Shown in pieces: positions 34,474-42,820 of a DNA stretch of 64,000 nt (position 1 is the stretch's first letter; every line of letters begins with the position of its first letter). A program made the translations under genes and the position numbers. The DNA is from [Eubacterium] infirmum. Lineage in GTDB: Bacteria > Bacillota > Clostridia > Peptostreptococcales > Anaerovoracaceae. The stretch is from the NCBI GenBank assembly GCA_900450455.1, contig UGGN01000001.1, positions 1,364,001-1,428,000 of the forward strand. The letters run 5' to 3'. A model generated the notes under the pieces. It was given only the letters and a program-made list of their open reading frames with translations. It was not told the origin of the DNA and did no database searches.

Positions 34474-35022
34474 ATGTCTTTAGAAAAAGTATATGATTAT
34501 TTTAGAAATTATGATTCTGAAACTTATCAGGTGTTTGCATGTGGAGGTGAGGCTCCATCTGAAGAAGATATAAAATCATTTGAAAAGCAGTATAATATAA
34601 ATTTACCAAAGGATTTCAGAGAGTTTACAATGTCCGCCTTAGGTGGACTTTATATGGAGGTTCGCGAAGAAATATGGCCTGCGGCTAAGGTATATGATGT
34701 CGCTCCATTCTGGGAATTCTGCCGTGGAATCATGGTCTACGGCATATCAAAAGATATTCCTGAATATCTTGATCTTCGTATAAGGACAAGGGAACTGCAC
34801 GAGGAAGGGTATACGGATTACCTTCCTTTCTTCTCAGTTATTGGAGATGGAGATGAAATTTTTTGCTTTGACAGAGAAGGCAGGATAGTTGTGTTCAATT
34901 GGTACGAAGCAAAACCTGTCGAAGGTGATTTTCAGAGCTTCTTGCTAAATAAAATAGATGAACTTGAGGAACGCAAGGAGCGTAAGCTTAAGCAATTGGA
35001 GGAAAGAAACAGTAAAAAATAG
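34474..35022 (+). CDS. SMI1/KNR4 (SUKH) family protein
   Basis: A 182-residue protein with the SUKH motif APSEEDIKSFEKQYNINLPKDFREFTM (about 26-52), LGGLYMEV, then LPFFSVIGDGDEIFCFD and a C-terminal helix rich in Glu/Lys/Arg (ELEERKERKLKQLEER) that may form a coiled coil. It is a member of the same superfamily as 28540 but diverged. Immunity to a nuclease or other toxin is the common role of such proteins. TGAGGTGTG precedes the ATG. Confidence 0.75.
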   Translation: MSLEKVYDYFRNYDSETYQVFACGGEAPSEEDIKSFEKQYNINLPKDFREFTMSALGGLYMEVREEIWPAAKVYDVAPFWEFCRGIMVYGISKDIPEYLDLRIRTRELHEEGYTDYLPFFSVIGDGDEIFCFDREGRIVVFNWYEAKPVEGDFQSFLLNKIDELEERKERKLKQLEERNSKK

Positions 35023-35035
35023 GAGGAAGTATATA

Positions 35036-35860
35036 ATGGGTTTTGATATAACATATCATCCGGTAAGCATAGATGAGATGAATAAGTGGTTCTTTGAACC
35101 GATAGAGGCTTTGAATAATGGAGATGATTCGGTACTTACTGGAGTTATTGAGTCTCAGTCCGATGACTTCTATGCAGAAAAATACGAGTTCATACTCAAG
35201 GATATCGCAAGCAGGTACACCGAGTTTCCAAGTGAAAAAGGGTTGCTCTATGCGATGGCAAATTGCATCGGCTTGTTCCAGAAGTATCAGTATGTTAGAG
35301 GCTCGGCTTTTTCTTTTTTGATTGAAAGAGAAGCTGTAATGGATAAATATCACACGCCTTGGAAGGATGTGATTCCGGGCTGGGTACCGGAGCCTGAAAG
35401 TGACTTGATTGCTGAGAACTACTCATCAGGAATATTCATCGGTCCTGACAGGGTTAAGAAACTTTTAGCAGATAATCAAAGTGATGAAAATGTGCATAGG
35501 ATTTTATTAAACTTCTTCGGAGAGCGAAATCTGGAAGTATTCCTTAAAGCACTTAATGATGCCGCGAATATGAATAGCGGCCTGATAGAGGCTGCCGAGG
35601 TTATGGAGGTAAATCCGTTTGAATTAAACCAATCGAGCTGCTATTCGGATATAAGGAACTGCGATCCGGAGGGTGCGTTCATATATCAGGATGTTGCTAT
35701 GGAACAATTAAAAGATGCAACAGGAATGAACGCGGATGAGATAGCGCAAAAAGTAGTTTATCAAAAGACCGACATAGATATTCCGGATAGCAAGGAAAAA
35801 AATGAGAAAGCAAGCGAGTCAAAGAAAGGTATCTTGTCGCGTCTGTTTAAGAAAAAATAA
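35036..35860 (+). CDS. Hypothetical 274-residue protein
   Basis: Starts MGFDITYHPVSIDEMNKWFF, a beginning seen in uncharacterised proteins of Bacillota. The rest is helical with an aromatic middle (GLYAM-like GLLYAMANCIGLFQKYQYVRG). The tail is a Lys/Glu-rich linker (SKEKNEKASESKKG). No motif reveals function. ATG 35036 is chosen for AGGAGGAAG; upstream in-frame starts would overlap the SUKH gene. Part of the same operon. Confidence 0.6.
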   Translation: MGFDITYHPVSIDEMNKWFFEPIEALNNGDDSVLTGVIESQSDDFYAEKYEFILKDIASRYTEFPSEKGLLYAMANCIGLFQKYQYVRGSAFSFLIEREAVMDKYHTPWKDVIPGWVPEPESDLIAENYSSGIFIGPDRVKKLLADNQSDENVHRILLNFFGERNLEVFLKALNDAANMNSGLIEAAEVMEVNPFELNQSSCYSDIRNCDPEGAFIYQDVAMEQLKDATGMNADEIAQKVVYQKTDIDIPDSKEKNEKASESKKGILSRLFKKK

Positions 35861-35896
35861 TAGACTTAATAGAATCGTAAAAGAAAGGAAAATAAC

Positions 35897-36688
35897 ATGG
35901 GTTTTTTCAGCAAGAAGAAAGTAGAGGAAGAAAAGCAAGAGAGAAAGAGAAATCTTGTCTTTTGTATGCCACTGTTTAAGGGTGAGGAAGGGTACTCACT
36001 TGAAGCATTAATAGAGGATCTAAAAAACTATTGGAAACTTAATGTCACAGATGTCGATGGAAGCGACGAAGCTGCTACATTTAATGTAGATGGTGAGCTT
36101 GTAGGTCTTGGTTTTATGCCTGCACCGGTTCCTTCACAGGAGCTTGAAGAACTTTGCCCATATTCATACCTATGGCCAAACGCGGAAACAGAGGTGATGG
36201 AACATAGTAATCATGCTATTTTGTCTGTTATGAGTGAAAACTCATCCTTGCTTGATAAGTACTCTTTGCTGACGAAGATAAATGCTTCTATACTGAGGAC
36301 CTGTGAAAGTGCTATAGGTATATATCAAGGTTCAGCAACACTTTTAATTTCAAAGGAACTATACCTTGATTTTGCTGAGATGTTGAACGAAGGTATGCTT
36401 CCTATACAGCTTTGGATATACATAGGTATAGTAGCCGATAATGAAAAGACTAATATGTATTCATATGGAATGAGTGAATTTGGAAAATCCGAGATAGAAA
36501 TCATAGATTGTGAAATGGATAGAAACGAAGTCTTTGATTTTTTCAGTAATATTCTTTACTATATTATTGATCAGGATGTTACACTTCACGATGGTGAGAC
36601 GATAGGAATGTCCGAGGAACAGGAGCTTGCAATCAGAGAGTCTAAGGCTGTTTATCTTGAAGGTAATTCATTAAAAATAGAATTGTAA
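35897..36688 (+). CDS. DUF4261 domain protein
   Basis: A 263-residue protein. After a basic N-terminal extension (FSKKKVEEEKQERKRN) come the features of DUF4261: FCMPLFKG, EALIEDLKNYW, NVDGELVGLGFMPAPVP (about 57-73), and a central AIGIYQGSATLLISKELYLDFAEML. The C-terminal half has ILYYIIDQDVTLHDGETIGMSEEQ. Function unknown; a frequent neighbour of SUKH proteins in immunity loci. AAAGAAAGGAAA precedes the ATG. Last gene of the array. Confidence 0.8.
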   Translation: MGFFSKKKVEEEKQERKRNLVFCMPLFKGEEGYSLEALIEDLKNYWKLNVTDVDGSDEAATFNVDGELVGLGFMPAPVPSQELEELCPYSYLWPNAETEVMEHSNHAILSVMSENSSLLDKYSLLTKINASILRTCESAIGIYQGSATLLISKELYLDFAEMLNEGMLPIQLWIYIGIVADNEKTNMYSYGMSEFGKSEIEIIDCEMDRNEVFDFFSNILYYIIDQDVTLHDGETIGMSEEQELAIRESKAVYLEGNSLKIEL

Positions 36689-36812
36689 ATTACTGACATC
36701 AAGTTAGCATAAAAATATATTTCACTTTTATTAAAATAGTTGATTTTATGAGAAAAAAGGTAGATAATGCAGATATAAAATATATTGCACGGTAAGGTGC
36801 TGAGTAAGATGT

Positions 36813-36818
36813 TATAAT
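36813..36818 (+). promoter_or_regulatory. -10 box before the PNPOx-like gene
   Basis: TATAAT lies 20 bp before the ATG at 36838, with TATGGAGGT between. No properly spaced -35 box is evident (TTGCAC at 36785-36790 is 22 bp away). Confidence 0.4.
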
Positions 36819-36837
36819 GATCTATGGAGGTAGAACT

Positions 36838-37248
36838 ATGACAGAGAAAATGAAAGAGATAATGGGTTACTTACAAGAGTGTAACAATTTCTTCCTTGCA
36901 ACAGTAGAGAATGACAAGCCATTTGTAAGACCTATCAGCGTTCTTTGTGAGCATAATGACAAGATATATTTTGTATCAAGTAATCATAAGCTTGTTTACA
37001 ATCAGATTAAAGCTAATGGAAATGTCGAAATTTGCGGTATGAACACACATGGTTCATGGATTAGAATAAATGGTAAGGTAGTAGAAGATGAAAGCCGTGA
37101 AGCAAGGATTGCTATAATGGATTCGGATATTGACGTTATTAGCTCAGTTTACTCAAAGGAAGATGATGTAATGCCGGCGTTCTATTTTGAGAGTGGAACA
37201 GTTAGACTTTGCTCAGCAAAGGGAGAAAATAAGGTTATAGATTTATAA
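36838..37248 (+). CDS. Pyridoxamine 5'-phosphate oxidase-like flavin protein
   Basis: A 136-residue split-barrel protein: EKMKEIMGYLQECNNFFLATVENDKPFVRPISVLCEHNDKIYFVSS gives the classic first strands, then NVEICGMNTHGSWIRINGKVVEDE and a C-terminal strand. Probably binds FMN or F420-like flavin; no enzymatic activity can be assigned. ATG 36838 has TATGGAGGT upstream. A hairpin follows at 37271. Confidence 0.8.
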   Translation: MTEKMKEIMGYLQECNNFFLATVENDKPFVRPISVLCEHNDKIYFVSSNHKLVYNQIKANGNVEICGMNTHGSWIRINGKVVEDESREARIAIMDSDIDVISSVYSKEDDVMPAFYFESGTVRLCSAKGENKVIDL

Positions 37249-37270
37249 TAAACAAATAAAGTAATCTGCA

Positions 37271-37292
37271 CCTCACCATTCACATGGTGAGG
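37271..37292 (+). terminator. Hairpin after the PNPOx-like gene
   Basis: CCTCACCAT (37271-37279) pairs with ATGGTGAGG (37284-37292) with a 4-nt loop, followed by CGTTTAATTT, so a moderate terminator. Confidence 0.6.
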
Positions 37293-37323
37293 CGTTTAAT
37301 TTCTAGACATGTGAGGTGGTAGT

Positions 37324-37902
37324 ATGTCAATACAAGATATAATTAACAAAATAAAGCAGGATGAGAGGAACATTGAGTATACGAAGAGAAATATACCACC
37401 TATACTTCAGGTAAGCAAGTCCGCAAAGATATTAATTATAGGTCAGGCTCCTGGTAAGAAGGTTGAGGAAACACTGATTCCATTTAATGATAAGTCCGGG
37501 GAGACTCTTATTTCTTGGATGGGAATAGATAAAGATATTTTTTATTCTAATAAGATTGCAATACTACCTATGGATTTTTATTATCCGGGAAAAGGCAAAA
37601 CAGGAGATTTACCTCCGAGAAAGTTTATAGCTGAAGAATATCATAAGCCAATACTTGATGAACTGGACAATATTGAACTTACAATTCTAGTAGGGAAGTA
37701 TTCTATGGATTATTACCTCAAAGGACGGAAAAAAAAGAATCTTACAGAAACAGTTAGATGTTTTGATGAATATCTTCCCAAATATTTTCCTATTGTTCAT
37801 CCCAGTCCGTTAAATTTCAGATGGCAGGCGAAAAATCCTTGGTTTCTTAAGGAGGTAGTCCCTGTATTAAAGAAAAATGTATGTGAAATACTTGAAAATT
37901 AA
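37324..37902 (+). CDS. Uracil-DNA glycosylase family protein
   Basis: A 192-residue protein of the UDG-like superfamily with the two family motifs: GQAPG (residues 40-44) and HPSPLN (159-164). Such proteins excise uracil from DNA, though the subfamily here (single domain, no visible four-Cys iron-sulfur set of family 4) is often uncharacterised. Substrate specificity is therefore uncertain. GTGAGGTGGT precedes the ATG. Confidence 0.85.
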   Translation: MSIQDIINKIKQDERNIEYTKRNIPPILQVSKSAKILIIGQAPGKKVEETLIPFNDKSGETLISWMGIDKDIFYSNKIAILPMDFYYPGKGKTGDLPPRKFIAEEYHKPILDELDNIELTILVGKYSMDYYLKGRKKKNLTETVRCFDEYLPKYFPIVHPSPLNFRWQAKNPWFLKEVVPVLKKNVCEILEN

Positions 37903-37989
37903 ACGGTATATGTTTATAATGTCTGTGAAAAGTATATAAATATAAGGGTCAAATTGTCAAATCATATAATATTATGAGGGGGAATTGAA

Positions 37990-40155
37990 ATGAAAACAGA
38001 GAGATACAGTAAAAAAATCTTTGTAATTGCAGTAGCGTTTGTTATGGTCATCAGTCAGATTGTAACTCTTGCTCCTGCTAATGCAAACACGGTGATGCCT
38101 GTAGCTCAATATGTGAGCTCGAGCGGAAGCGTCCAGAACGTAGCACCTAACAAGGCTACCTATAATGGTAAGGTAAATATCAATGTACCTATAACCAAGG
38201 TGCTTGCTCCATTTGAGGCGGATATGAAGAATGCCGCTGATAACGGATGGTATCCGCATGGGAGAGAAGGAAAGAACAAGATCGCATACATTGAATATAA
38301 TGTGACATTTCCTGAGACTGTGGATATAGGCACAATCACAAAGACAAATACATCATCCATCATAAACGGAAATCGCATAGTAACTTCTGTTAACGGAAGA
38401 ACCGTTAATTTTAAAATGTACCTTAATGATGTAAACTGGGCAAGCATTTACAATTATTACAATTCTGATAAGGCAAATCCGGATGCACACACAGTAAAGC
38501 TTGAAATCCCTTATTCAATCACAGCAAACAGCAAGGCTGAAGCAGAGAAATTTGAAAGCGAAAGAATAACAGCTCAAGGTAACTTTGCATTCTATCCGTC
38601 AGGAACCGGTGCAATGTTTGGTTTTGGACTTCAGGTATTTAATACGGATGTAGCGAGTGTCGGATTCACATCAAGTATTTCAGATTCACCAAGTTTTCCA
38701 ACGGATGTAGGAACTAACGGAGATTTGGAAGGGGATTTGTTACTAGGTAGCGAAACCGAGCACGATAAGGTATACGAGACAACTAAGGATGCAATTATGG
38801 ATTTCACCGGTGCTCTCAATGTAGCACCTATCAAGCAGGAGCTTAGACGTCTTGAAAGTGTTTACAATTCTTCAGGAGTAAAAGTAGAAAATATAAACAC
38901 TGAGTTTGAGGCTACCATAACTCTTCCTGATGGAATGGAGTTTAAGGATGCTAATCCTGAGGTTGCTCTTAGCGGTGAAAACGGCAAGTTTGAAATAACT
39001 TCGCACAGCATACTAAACAATAAAGTCACAGTTAAGCTCAGTCTGAAGAATGCAAGCAGCATTAAGACCTATTCTCAGCTTGCAAATGCAGTTGACTCTG
39101 TAGACGATACTTTGAAAGTAACTGTTAAGGGAGCAAGGTTCTCAGGTTCTGCTACCCCTGACACAAACTACACTGTAACAGGTTATGTAGGCGGCACGTT
39201 TACAGCAAAGGCGACAAGTGCTAATAACAGAGTAATAAACTTCAGCTATAAGTGGAACGGTAAACAGCTTGCGAGCGGAGCGGATGCTATCGCACCAAAC
39301 GATCTGAACAAGATAACTTTCACGGTTAAGTATAAAATTCCTGATGAAACGGAGCTTACTGCAACAGAAGATCTCATGGGAGATATCCTCATAGGAGATG
39401 AGACAGAACACGATAAAGTCTATGAGACAACTAAGGACGCAAGCCATGAGTTCACAGGACTTCTCAATGTTAAACCTATTAAGGATAAGATGAAGCAGAT
39501 AGAAGCTGCATACAACAATCCTTTGAATCATAGGGTGTCTCTCGATAATGTAGACACAACATTTACAGCAAGTCTTGAACTACCTGCAGAGATGGCATTT
39601 ACAGAGACCACTCCTACAGCTAAACTTGAAGGCGCTAATGGTGTATTTAAAATTACAAATGTACAGAAAATCGGTAATAAAGTAACTGTAACACTAAAGC
39701 TTGTAAAGAACTATTCGGACTACGATGAATTTGCCGCTGATATTAAATCCGTTGACGATAATCTCAAGGTAAAGGTTTCCGGAGCAGTATTTACAGCTGC
39801 AGCTAAGCCGAACACAAACTACACTGTAAAGGGTGAAATTAGTGGTGATTTCAAAGGAACTGCCACAATGAACGCAACGGGTAAGGTCGTGAAGTTCAAG
39901 TTTGCATGGAAAGGTAAGCAGCTTCCTGAGGGAGCAGATGCTATCGCTCCAAATGATTTGAACAACATAACATTTACTCTGAAATACAAATCAAGTTCAC
40001 CAACTGTTGTTACGCCAACACCTAATAAGCCTGTTGTTCCAAACAAGCCTAATACCGGCGACAGGTCAAATCTTCCTATATATCTTGCAGTTGCAGGACT
40101 TGCAGGAATTGCACTGATAGGCGGGGCAGTTTTCAAGAGAAAGAAGCAGAAATAA
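37990..40155 (+). CDS. Sortase-anchored surface protein with two ~210-residue repeats
   Basis: A 721-residue wall protein. Signal peptide (IFVIAVAFVMVISQIVTLAPANA), a unique N-terminal domain (about 35-245), then two homologous repeats, each starting GDLLLGSETEHDKVYETT or GDILIGDETEHDKVYETT and ending with GKQLASGADAIAPNDLN or GKQLPEGADAIAPNDLN (about 250-455 and 460-675). A Pro/Thr linker, the sorting signal KPNTG, a hydrophobic segment and FKRKKQK close it. Function unknown; adhesion is a guess. Preceded by GAGGGGGAATTG; followed by a strong terminator. Confidence 0.85.
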   Translation: MKTERYSKKIFVIAVAFVMVISQIVTLAPANANTVMPVAQYVSSSGSVQNVAPNKATYNGKVNINVPITKVLAPFEADMKNAADNGWYPHGREGKNKIAYIEYNVTFPETVDIGTITKTNTSSIINGNRIVTSVNGRTVNFKMYLNDVNWASIYNYYNSDKANPDAHTVKLEIPYSITANSKAEAEKFESERITAQGNFAFYPSGTGAMFGFGLQVFNTDVASVGFTSSISDSPSFPTDVGTNGDLEGDLLLGSETEHDKVYETTKDAIMDFTGALNVAPIKQELRRLESVYNSSGVKVENINTEFEATITLPDGMEFKDANPEVALSGENGKFEITSHSILNNKVTVKLSLKNASSIKTYSQLANAVDSVDDTLKVTVKGARFSGSATPDTNYTVTGYVGGTFTAKATSANNRVINFSYKWNGKQLASGADAIAPNDLNKITFTVKYKIPDETELTATEDLMGDILIGDETEHDKVYETTKDASHEFTGLLNVKPIKDKMKQIEAAYNNPLNHRVSLDNVDTTFTASLELPAEMAFTETTPTAKLEGANGVFKITNVQKIGNKVTVTLKLVKNYSDYDEFAADIKSVDDNLKVKVSGAVFTAAAKPNTNYTVKGEISGDFKGTATMNATGKVVKFKFAWKGKQLPEGADAIAPNDLNNITFTLKYKSSSPTVVTPTPNKPVVPNKPNTGDRSNLPIYLAVAGLAGIALIGGAVFKRKKQK
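38733..40009. repeat. Internal duplication in the surface protein gene
   Basis: Two in-frame units of about 630 bp (about 38733-39350 and 39375-40000) encode the homologous ~210-residue domains described for the gene. They share segments such as ETEHDKVYETTKDA and DAIAPNDLN but are diverged elsewhere, so the duplication is old. Confidence 0.75.
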
Positions 40156-40160
40156 ATTCT

Positions 40161-40190
40161 AAAAAACGCTGAGCAATCAGCGTTTTTTTT
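40161..40190 (+). terminator. Strong intrinsic terminator
   Basis: AAAACGCTGA pairs perfectly with TCAGCGTTTT around GCAA, followed by eight T. Confidence 0.9.
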
Positions 40191-40200
40191 ATGTATTAAA

Positions 40201-40228
40201 TTGATTTTATATCACTTTAGGGTAGAAT
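40201..40228 (+). promoter_or_regulatory. Probable promoter for the PNPOx/EamA operon
   Basis: TTGATT (40201-40206), 16 bp, TAGAAT (40223-40228), about 50 bp before the ATG at 40279. Confidence 0.5.
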
Positions 40229-40278
40229 ATATGTTATAGAATAAATATAGAAATTTTTTAAAATTTCATGGAGGGCTT

Positions 40279-40770
40279 ATGAGACGTAAGGATAGACAGA
40301 TAATAAATTTTAATGAAATCTATGATATAATCAATCGTTGCGATATATGTCGTATCGCTCTTAATAACGAAGGTTATCCATATATCTTACCGCTTAATTT
40401 CGGTGTAAGTGTAGAAAACGAAAAGATTGTATTTTACTTTCACAGTGCGCTGGAAGGAAAAAAACTTGAGCTCATAGAAAAAGATAACAGAGCCGGCTTT
40501 GAGCTGGATTGTAGTCATGATTTAGAATACTTTGAGGAAAAAGGCTACTGTACCTATGCTTATGAAAGTGTAATAGGAAGAGGACACATTTTGATGATAG
40601 AAGATGAGAAGGAGAAATTCGAGGCACTTGAAATTCTGATGGCTCACTATCATACAAGCAAGGAGACTTGGTTTAATCCTGCTGCGATTCCGCGCACAGC
40701 TGTATATAAGCTTGAGGTTGAGGAGTTCACAGCTAAAAGAAAAGAACCGAAGAAGAGGGAAGGCAATTGA
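40279..40770 (+). CDS. PNPOx-like (NimA-type) flavin protein
   Basis: A 163-residue split-barrel protein: MRRKDRQIINFNEIYDII, then CDICRIALNNEGYPYILPLNFGVSVE (first strands), FYFHSALEGKKLELIEKDNRAGFELD and YAYESVIGRGHILMIED. This is the arrangement of the NimA-like pyridoxamine-oxidase-related flavin proteins, some of which reduce nitroimidazoles. Similar in size to 21220. TGGAGGGC precedes the ATG; the stop overlaps the EamA start. Confidence 0.85.
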   Translation: MRRKDRQIINFNEIYDIINRCDICRIALNNEGYPYILPLNFGVSVENEKIVFYFHSALEGKKLELIEKDNRAGFELDCSHDLEYFEEKGYCTYAYESVIGRGHILMIEDEKEKFEALEILMAHYHTSKETWFNPAAIPRTAVYKLEVEEFTAKRKEPKKREGN

Positions 40771-41657
40771 ACAAACAGAAGAGAGCTGACCTACTTTTTT
40801 TAATCATAACAGGATTTTGGGGTGCATCATACTATCTTACCGACTTATGTATGAAGGAGATGCCACCCATGTTTCTCAACGCGTTTCGATTTATTTCCGC
40901 GTTTTTAATCTTGGGGATAGTGTTTTTTAAAAAGATAGTAAAAGTGAATTTAATTACAATCAAGTATAGTATCCTAATAGGTATCGCTTTGACGGGAACA
41001 TATATATTCTATGCATATGGAATATCCGAAACATCACTTTCAAATGCAGCTTTTATTTGTGCGCTGCCTGTTGCAGTCACACCTTTACTCGAATTCCTTT
41101 TCAAGGGGATTAGGCCATCTAAGAAACTGTTTGCATGTCTTGTTTTGTGTACATTTGGTCTTGCACTGCTTACGCTAAGTGACACTCTTAAACCTGAGTT
41201 AGGAGATATTATATGTCTTGGAGTGCCTTTGTGCTATGCCATAGATCTCATTATCACTGAGAAGGCGGTCAAGATAGATGGAGTTGATGCTCTTAGCATG
41301 GGAGTGTTTGAGCTTGCATTTGTTGGTGTTGTTACATTGATTTTATCACTTATTATCGAGGAACCACATTTTCCCAATTCGGCATCAGTATGGACGGCTG
41401 CACTTTTTCTAGGCTTGTTCTGTACCGGTATTGCCTTTGTCGTTCAAGCTATTCAGCAGAAGTATACGACGGCTAGCCATGTAGGACTTATATTTACTCT
41501 AGAGCCCGTATTTGCATCTGTAATAGCTTTTATTTTCGCAAATGAGATACTTAGACCCAGAAGTTATGTGGGTATGTTTCTGATGATTGTGAGTCTTGTT
41601 TTGATGGAAGTGGATATTCCATTTTTAAAATCAAAAGCAAAGGATGTACAGGATTAG
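40767..41657 (+). CDS. EamA-family (DMT) exporter
   Basis: A 296-residue membrane protein with ten helices in two EamA repeats; FWGASYYLTDLCMKEMPPMFLNAFRF at the start and ALFLGLFCTGIAFVVQAIQQKYT...HVGLIFTLEPVFASVIAFIF in the second repeat are characteristic. Members export metabolites, often amino acids or purines; substrate unknown. Start TTG 40767 overlaps the preceding stop by 4 bp, with GAGGGAAGG as ribosome binding site, so translation is coupled. Confidence 0.9.
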   Translation: MNKQKRADLLFLIITGFWGASYYLTDLCMKEMPPMFLNAFRFISAFLILGIVFFKKIVKVNLITIKYSILIGIALTGTYIFYAYGISETSLSNAAFICALPVAVTPLLEFLFKGIRPSKKLFACLVLCTFGLALLTLSDTLKPELGDIICLGVPLCYAIDLIITEKAVKIDGVDALSMGVFELAFVGVVTLILSLIIEEPHFPNSASVWTAALFLGLFCTGIAFVVQAIQQKYTTASHVGLIFTLEPVFASVIAFIFANEILRPRSYVGMFLMIVSLVLMEVDIPFLKSKAKDVQD

Positions 41658-41675
41658 TTTTAGGAGTTTTTCTTT

Positions 41676-42224
41676 ATGAAGATATTGATTGAACTTTTTA
41701 CATCGTTTATGCGGATAGGCGGGTTTACCTTTGGTGGCGGATATGCGATGCTGCCATTAATACAAAAGGAAATAGTAGATAGAAGAGGCTGGGCCAGCGA
41801 GGAAGAAGTACTTGACTATTTTACCATCGGTCAAATCACCCCGGGTATTATTGCAGTGAACACAGCTACATTCATTGGATATAAAAAAGCAGGAATTTTA
41901 GGTGGCATGGTCGCCACGCTTGGAGTTATTTTTCCGTCGATTGTAATCATAAGTATAATCGCGGCGTTTTTGACTAATTTTGCAGACTTGCCTGTTGTAA
42001 TACATGCTTTTAACGGAATTAGAGCCTGCGTATGCGTTTTGATTTTGGTTGCTGTTTATAATATGGGGAAAAAATCTGTTAAAGATGTTTTTACTGCACT
42101 GATTTTTATTGCCACAGCGGTTTTAGCGATTCTTAAAGTAACTTCGCCTGTAATACTCGTTATTGCAGCAGGATTGATAGGAGTTATTTTTCAGGTCATC
42201 AAAGCGAAAAGGCAGGTAAAATAG
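41676..42224 (+). CDS. chrA: Chromate transporter half, N-type (ChrA subunit 1)
   Basis: A 182-residue half-size CHR-family protein with FMRIGGFTFGGGYAMLPLIQKEIVDRRGW at the start and TIGQITPGIIAVNTATFIGYKKAG in the middle, about five helices. CHR proteins export chromate by proton antiport, or other anions. Split two-gene forms are typical of Bacillota; the partner follows with no gap. TAGGAGTTTT precedes the ATG, 18 bp after EamA, so all may be one operon. Confidence 0.9.
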   Translation: MKILIELFTSFMRIGGFTFGGGYAMLPLIQKEIVDRRGWASEEEVLDYFTIGQITPGIIAVNTATFIGYKKAGILGGMVATLGVIFPSIVIISIIAAFLTNFADLPVVIHAFNGIRACVCVLILVAVYNMGKKSVKDVFTALIFIATAVLAILKVTSPVILVIAAGLIGVIFQVIKAKRQVK

Positions 42225-42782
42225 ATGAAACAATTACCTTTGTTAATTTACTACTTTTTTACAACCGGTTTGTTTTCAATAGGTGGAGGTCTTGCTACGC
42301 TTCCGTTTCTATATGAGATAGGACGTAAAACGGGTTGGTATACGGCAGGCGATGTTGCCAATATGGTGGCTATAGCCCAAAGCACCCCGGGACCTACCGG
42401 AATAAACATGTCCACTTATGTAGGTTACACACAGTTTGGTATTTTAGGTGCCGTACTTGGACCTGTTGCAATAGTAATGCCGTCGTTCATAGTAATAATC
42501 ATAGTATCAAAGCTGTTAAACAAATTTAAAGAATCAAAGCTTGTTCAGGATTCAATGTACGGGCTAAGGGCCGCTTCAACAGGTTTAATCCTCGCAGCAG
42601 CGTTTAGCGTAATCCAGATATCGATTTTTAATTTCAGCAATACAGGTGCAGTGATTGATTTTGTTAAATGGCCATCGCTTGCGCTTGCCGGTTTTGTGCT
42701 GGCATTGCATCTGTGGAAGAAGCCGCATCCTATAGTGCTGATTGTGATATCGGGATTTATAGGCGTGATATTTGAGTTATAA
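42225..42782 (+). CDS. chrA: Chromate transporter half, C-type (ChrA subunit 2)
   Basis: A 185-residue half-size CHR protein: FFTTGLFSIGGGLATLPFLYEIGRKTGWY and AIAQSTPGPTGINMSTYVGYTQFG are family motifs; five to six helices. It starts on the base after the stop of the first half, with AAAGGCAGG upstream. Probably forms a heterodimer of opposite membrane orientation with that protein. Confidence 0.9.
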   Translation: MKQLPLLIYYFFTTGLFSIGGGLATLPFLYEIGRKTGWYTAGDVANMVAIAQSTPGPTGINMSTYVGYTQFGILGAVLGPVAIVMPSFIVIIIVSKLLNKFKESKLVQDSMYGLRAASTGLILAAAFSVIQISIFNFSNTGAVIDFVKWPSLALAGFVLALHLWKKPHPIVLIVISGFIGVIFEL

Positions 42783-42820
42783 AGACTAACATATGTCTTT
42801 TAAATAGAAGGGGGTACTTT

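Noticed and set aside
37261..37320. Riboswitch before the uracil-DNA glycosylase gene
   Set aside because: Only one simple hairpin is present and it fits a terminator of the upstream gene.
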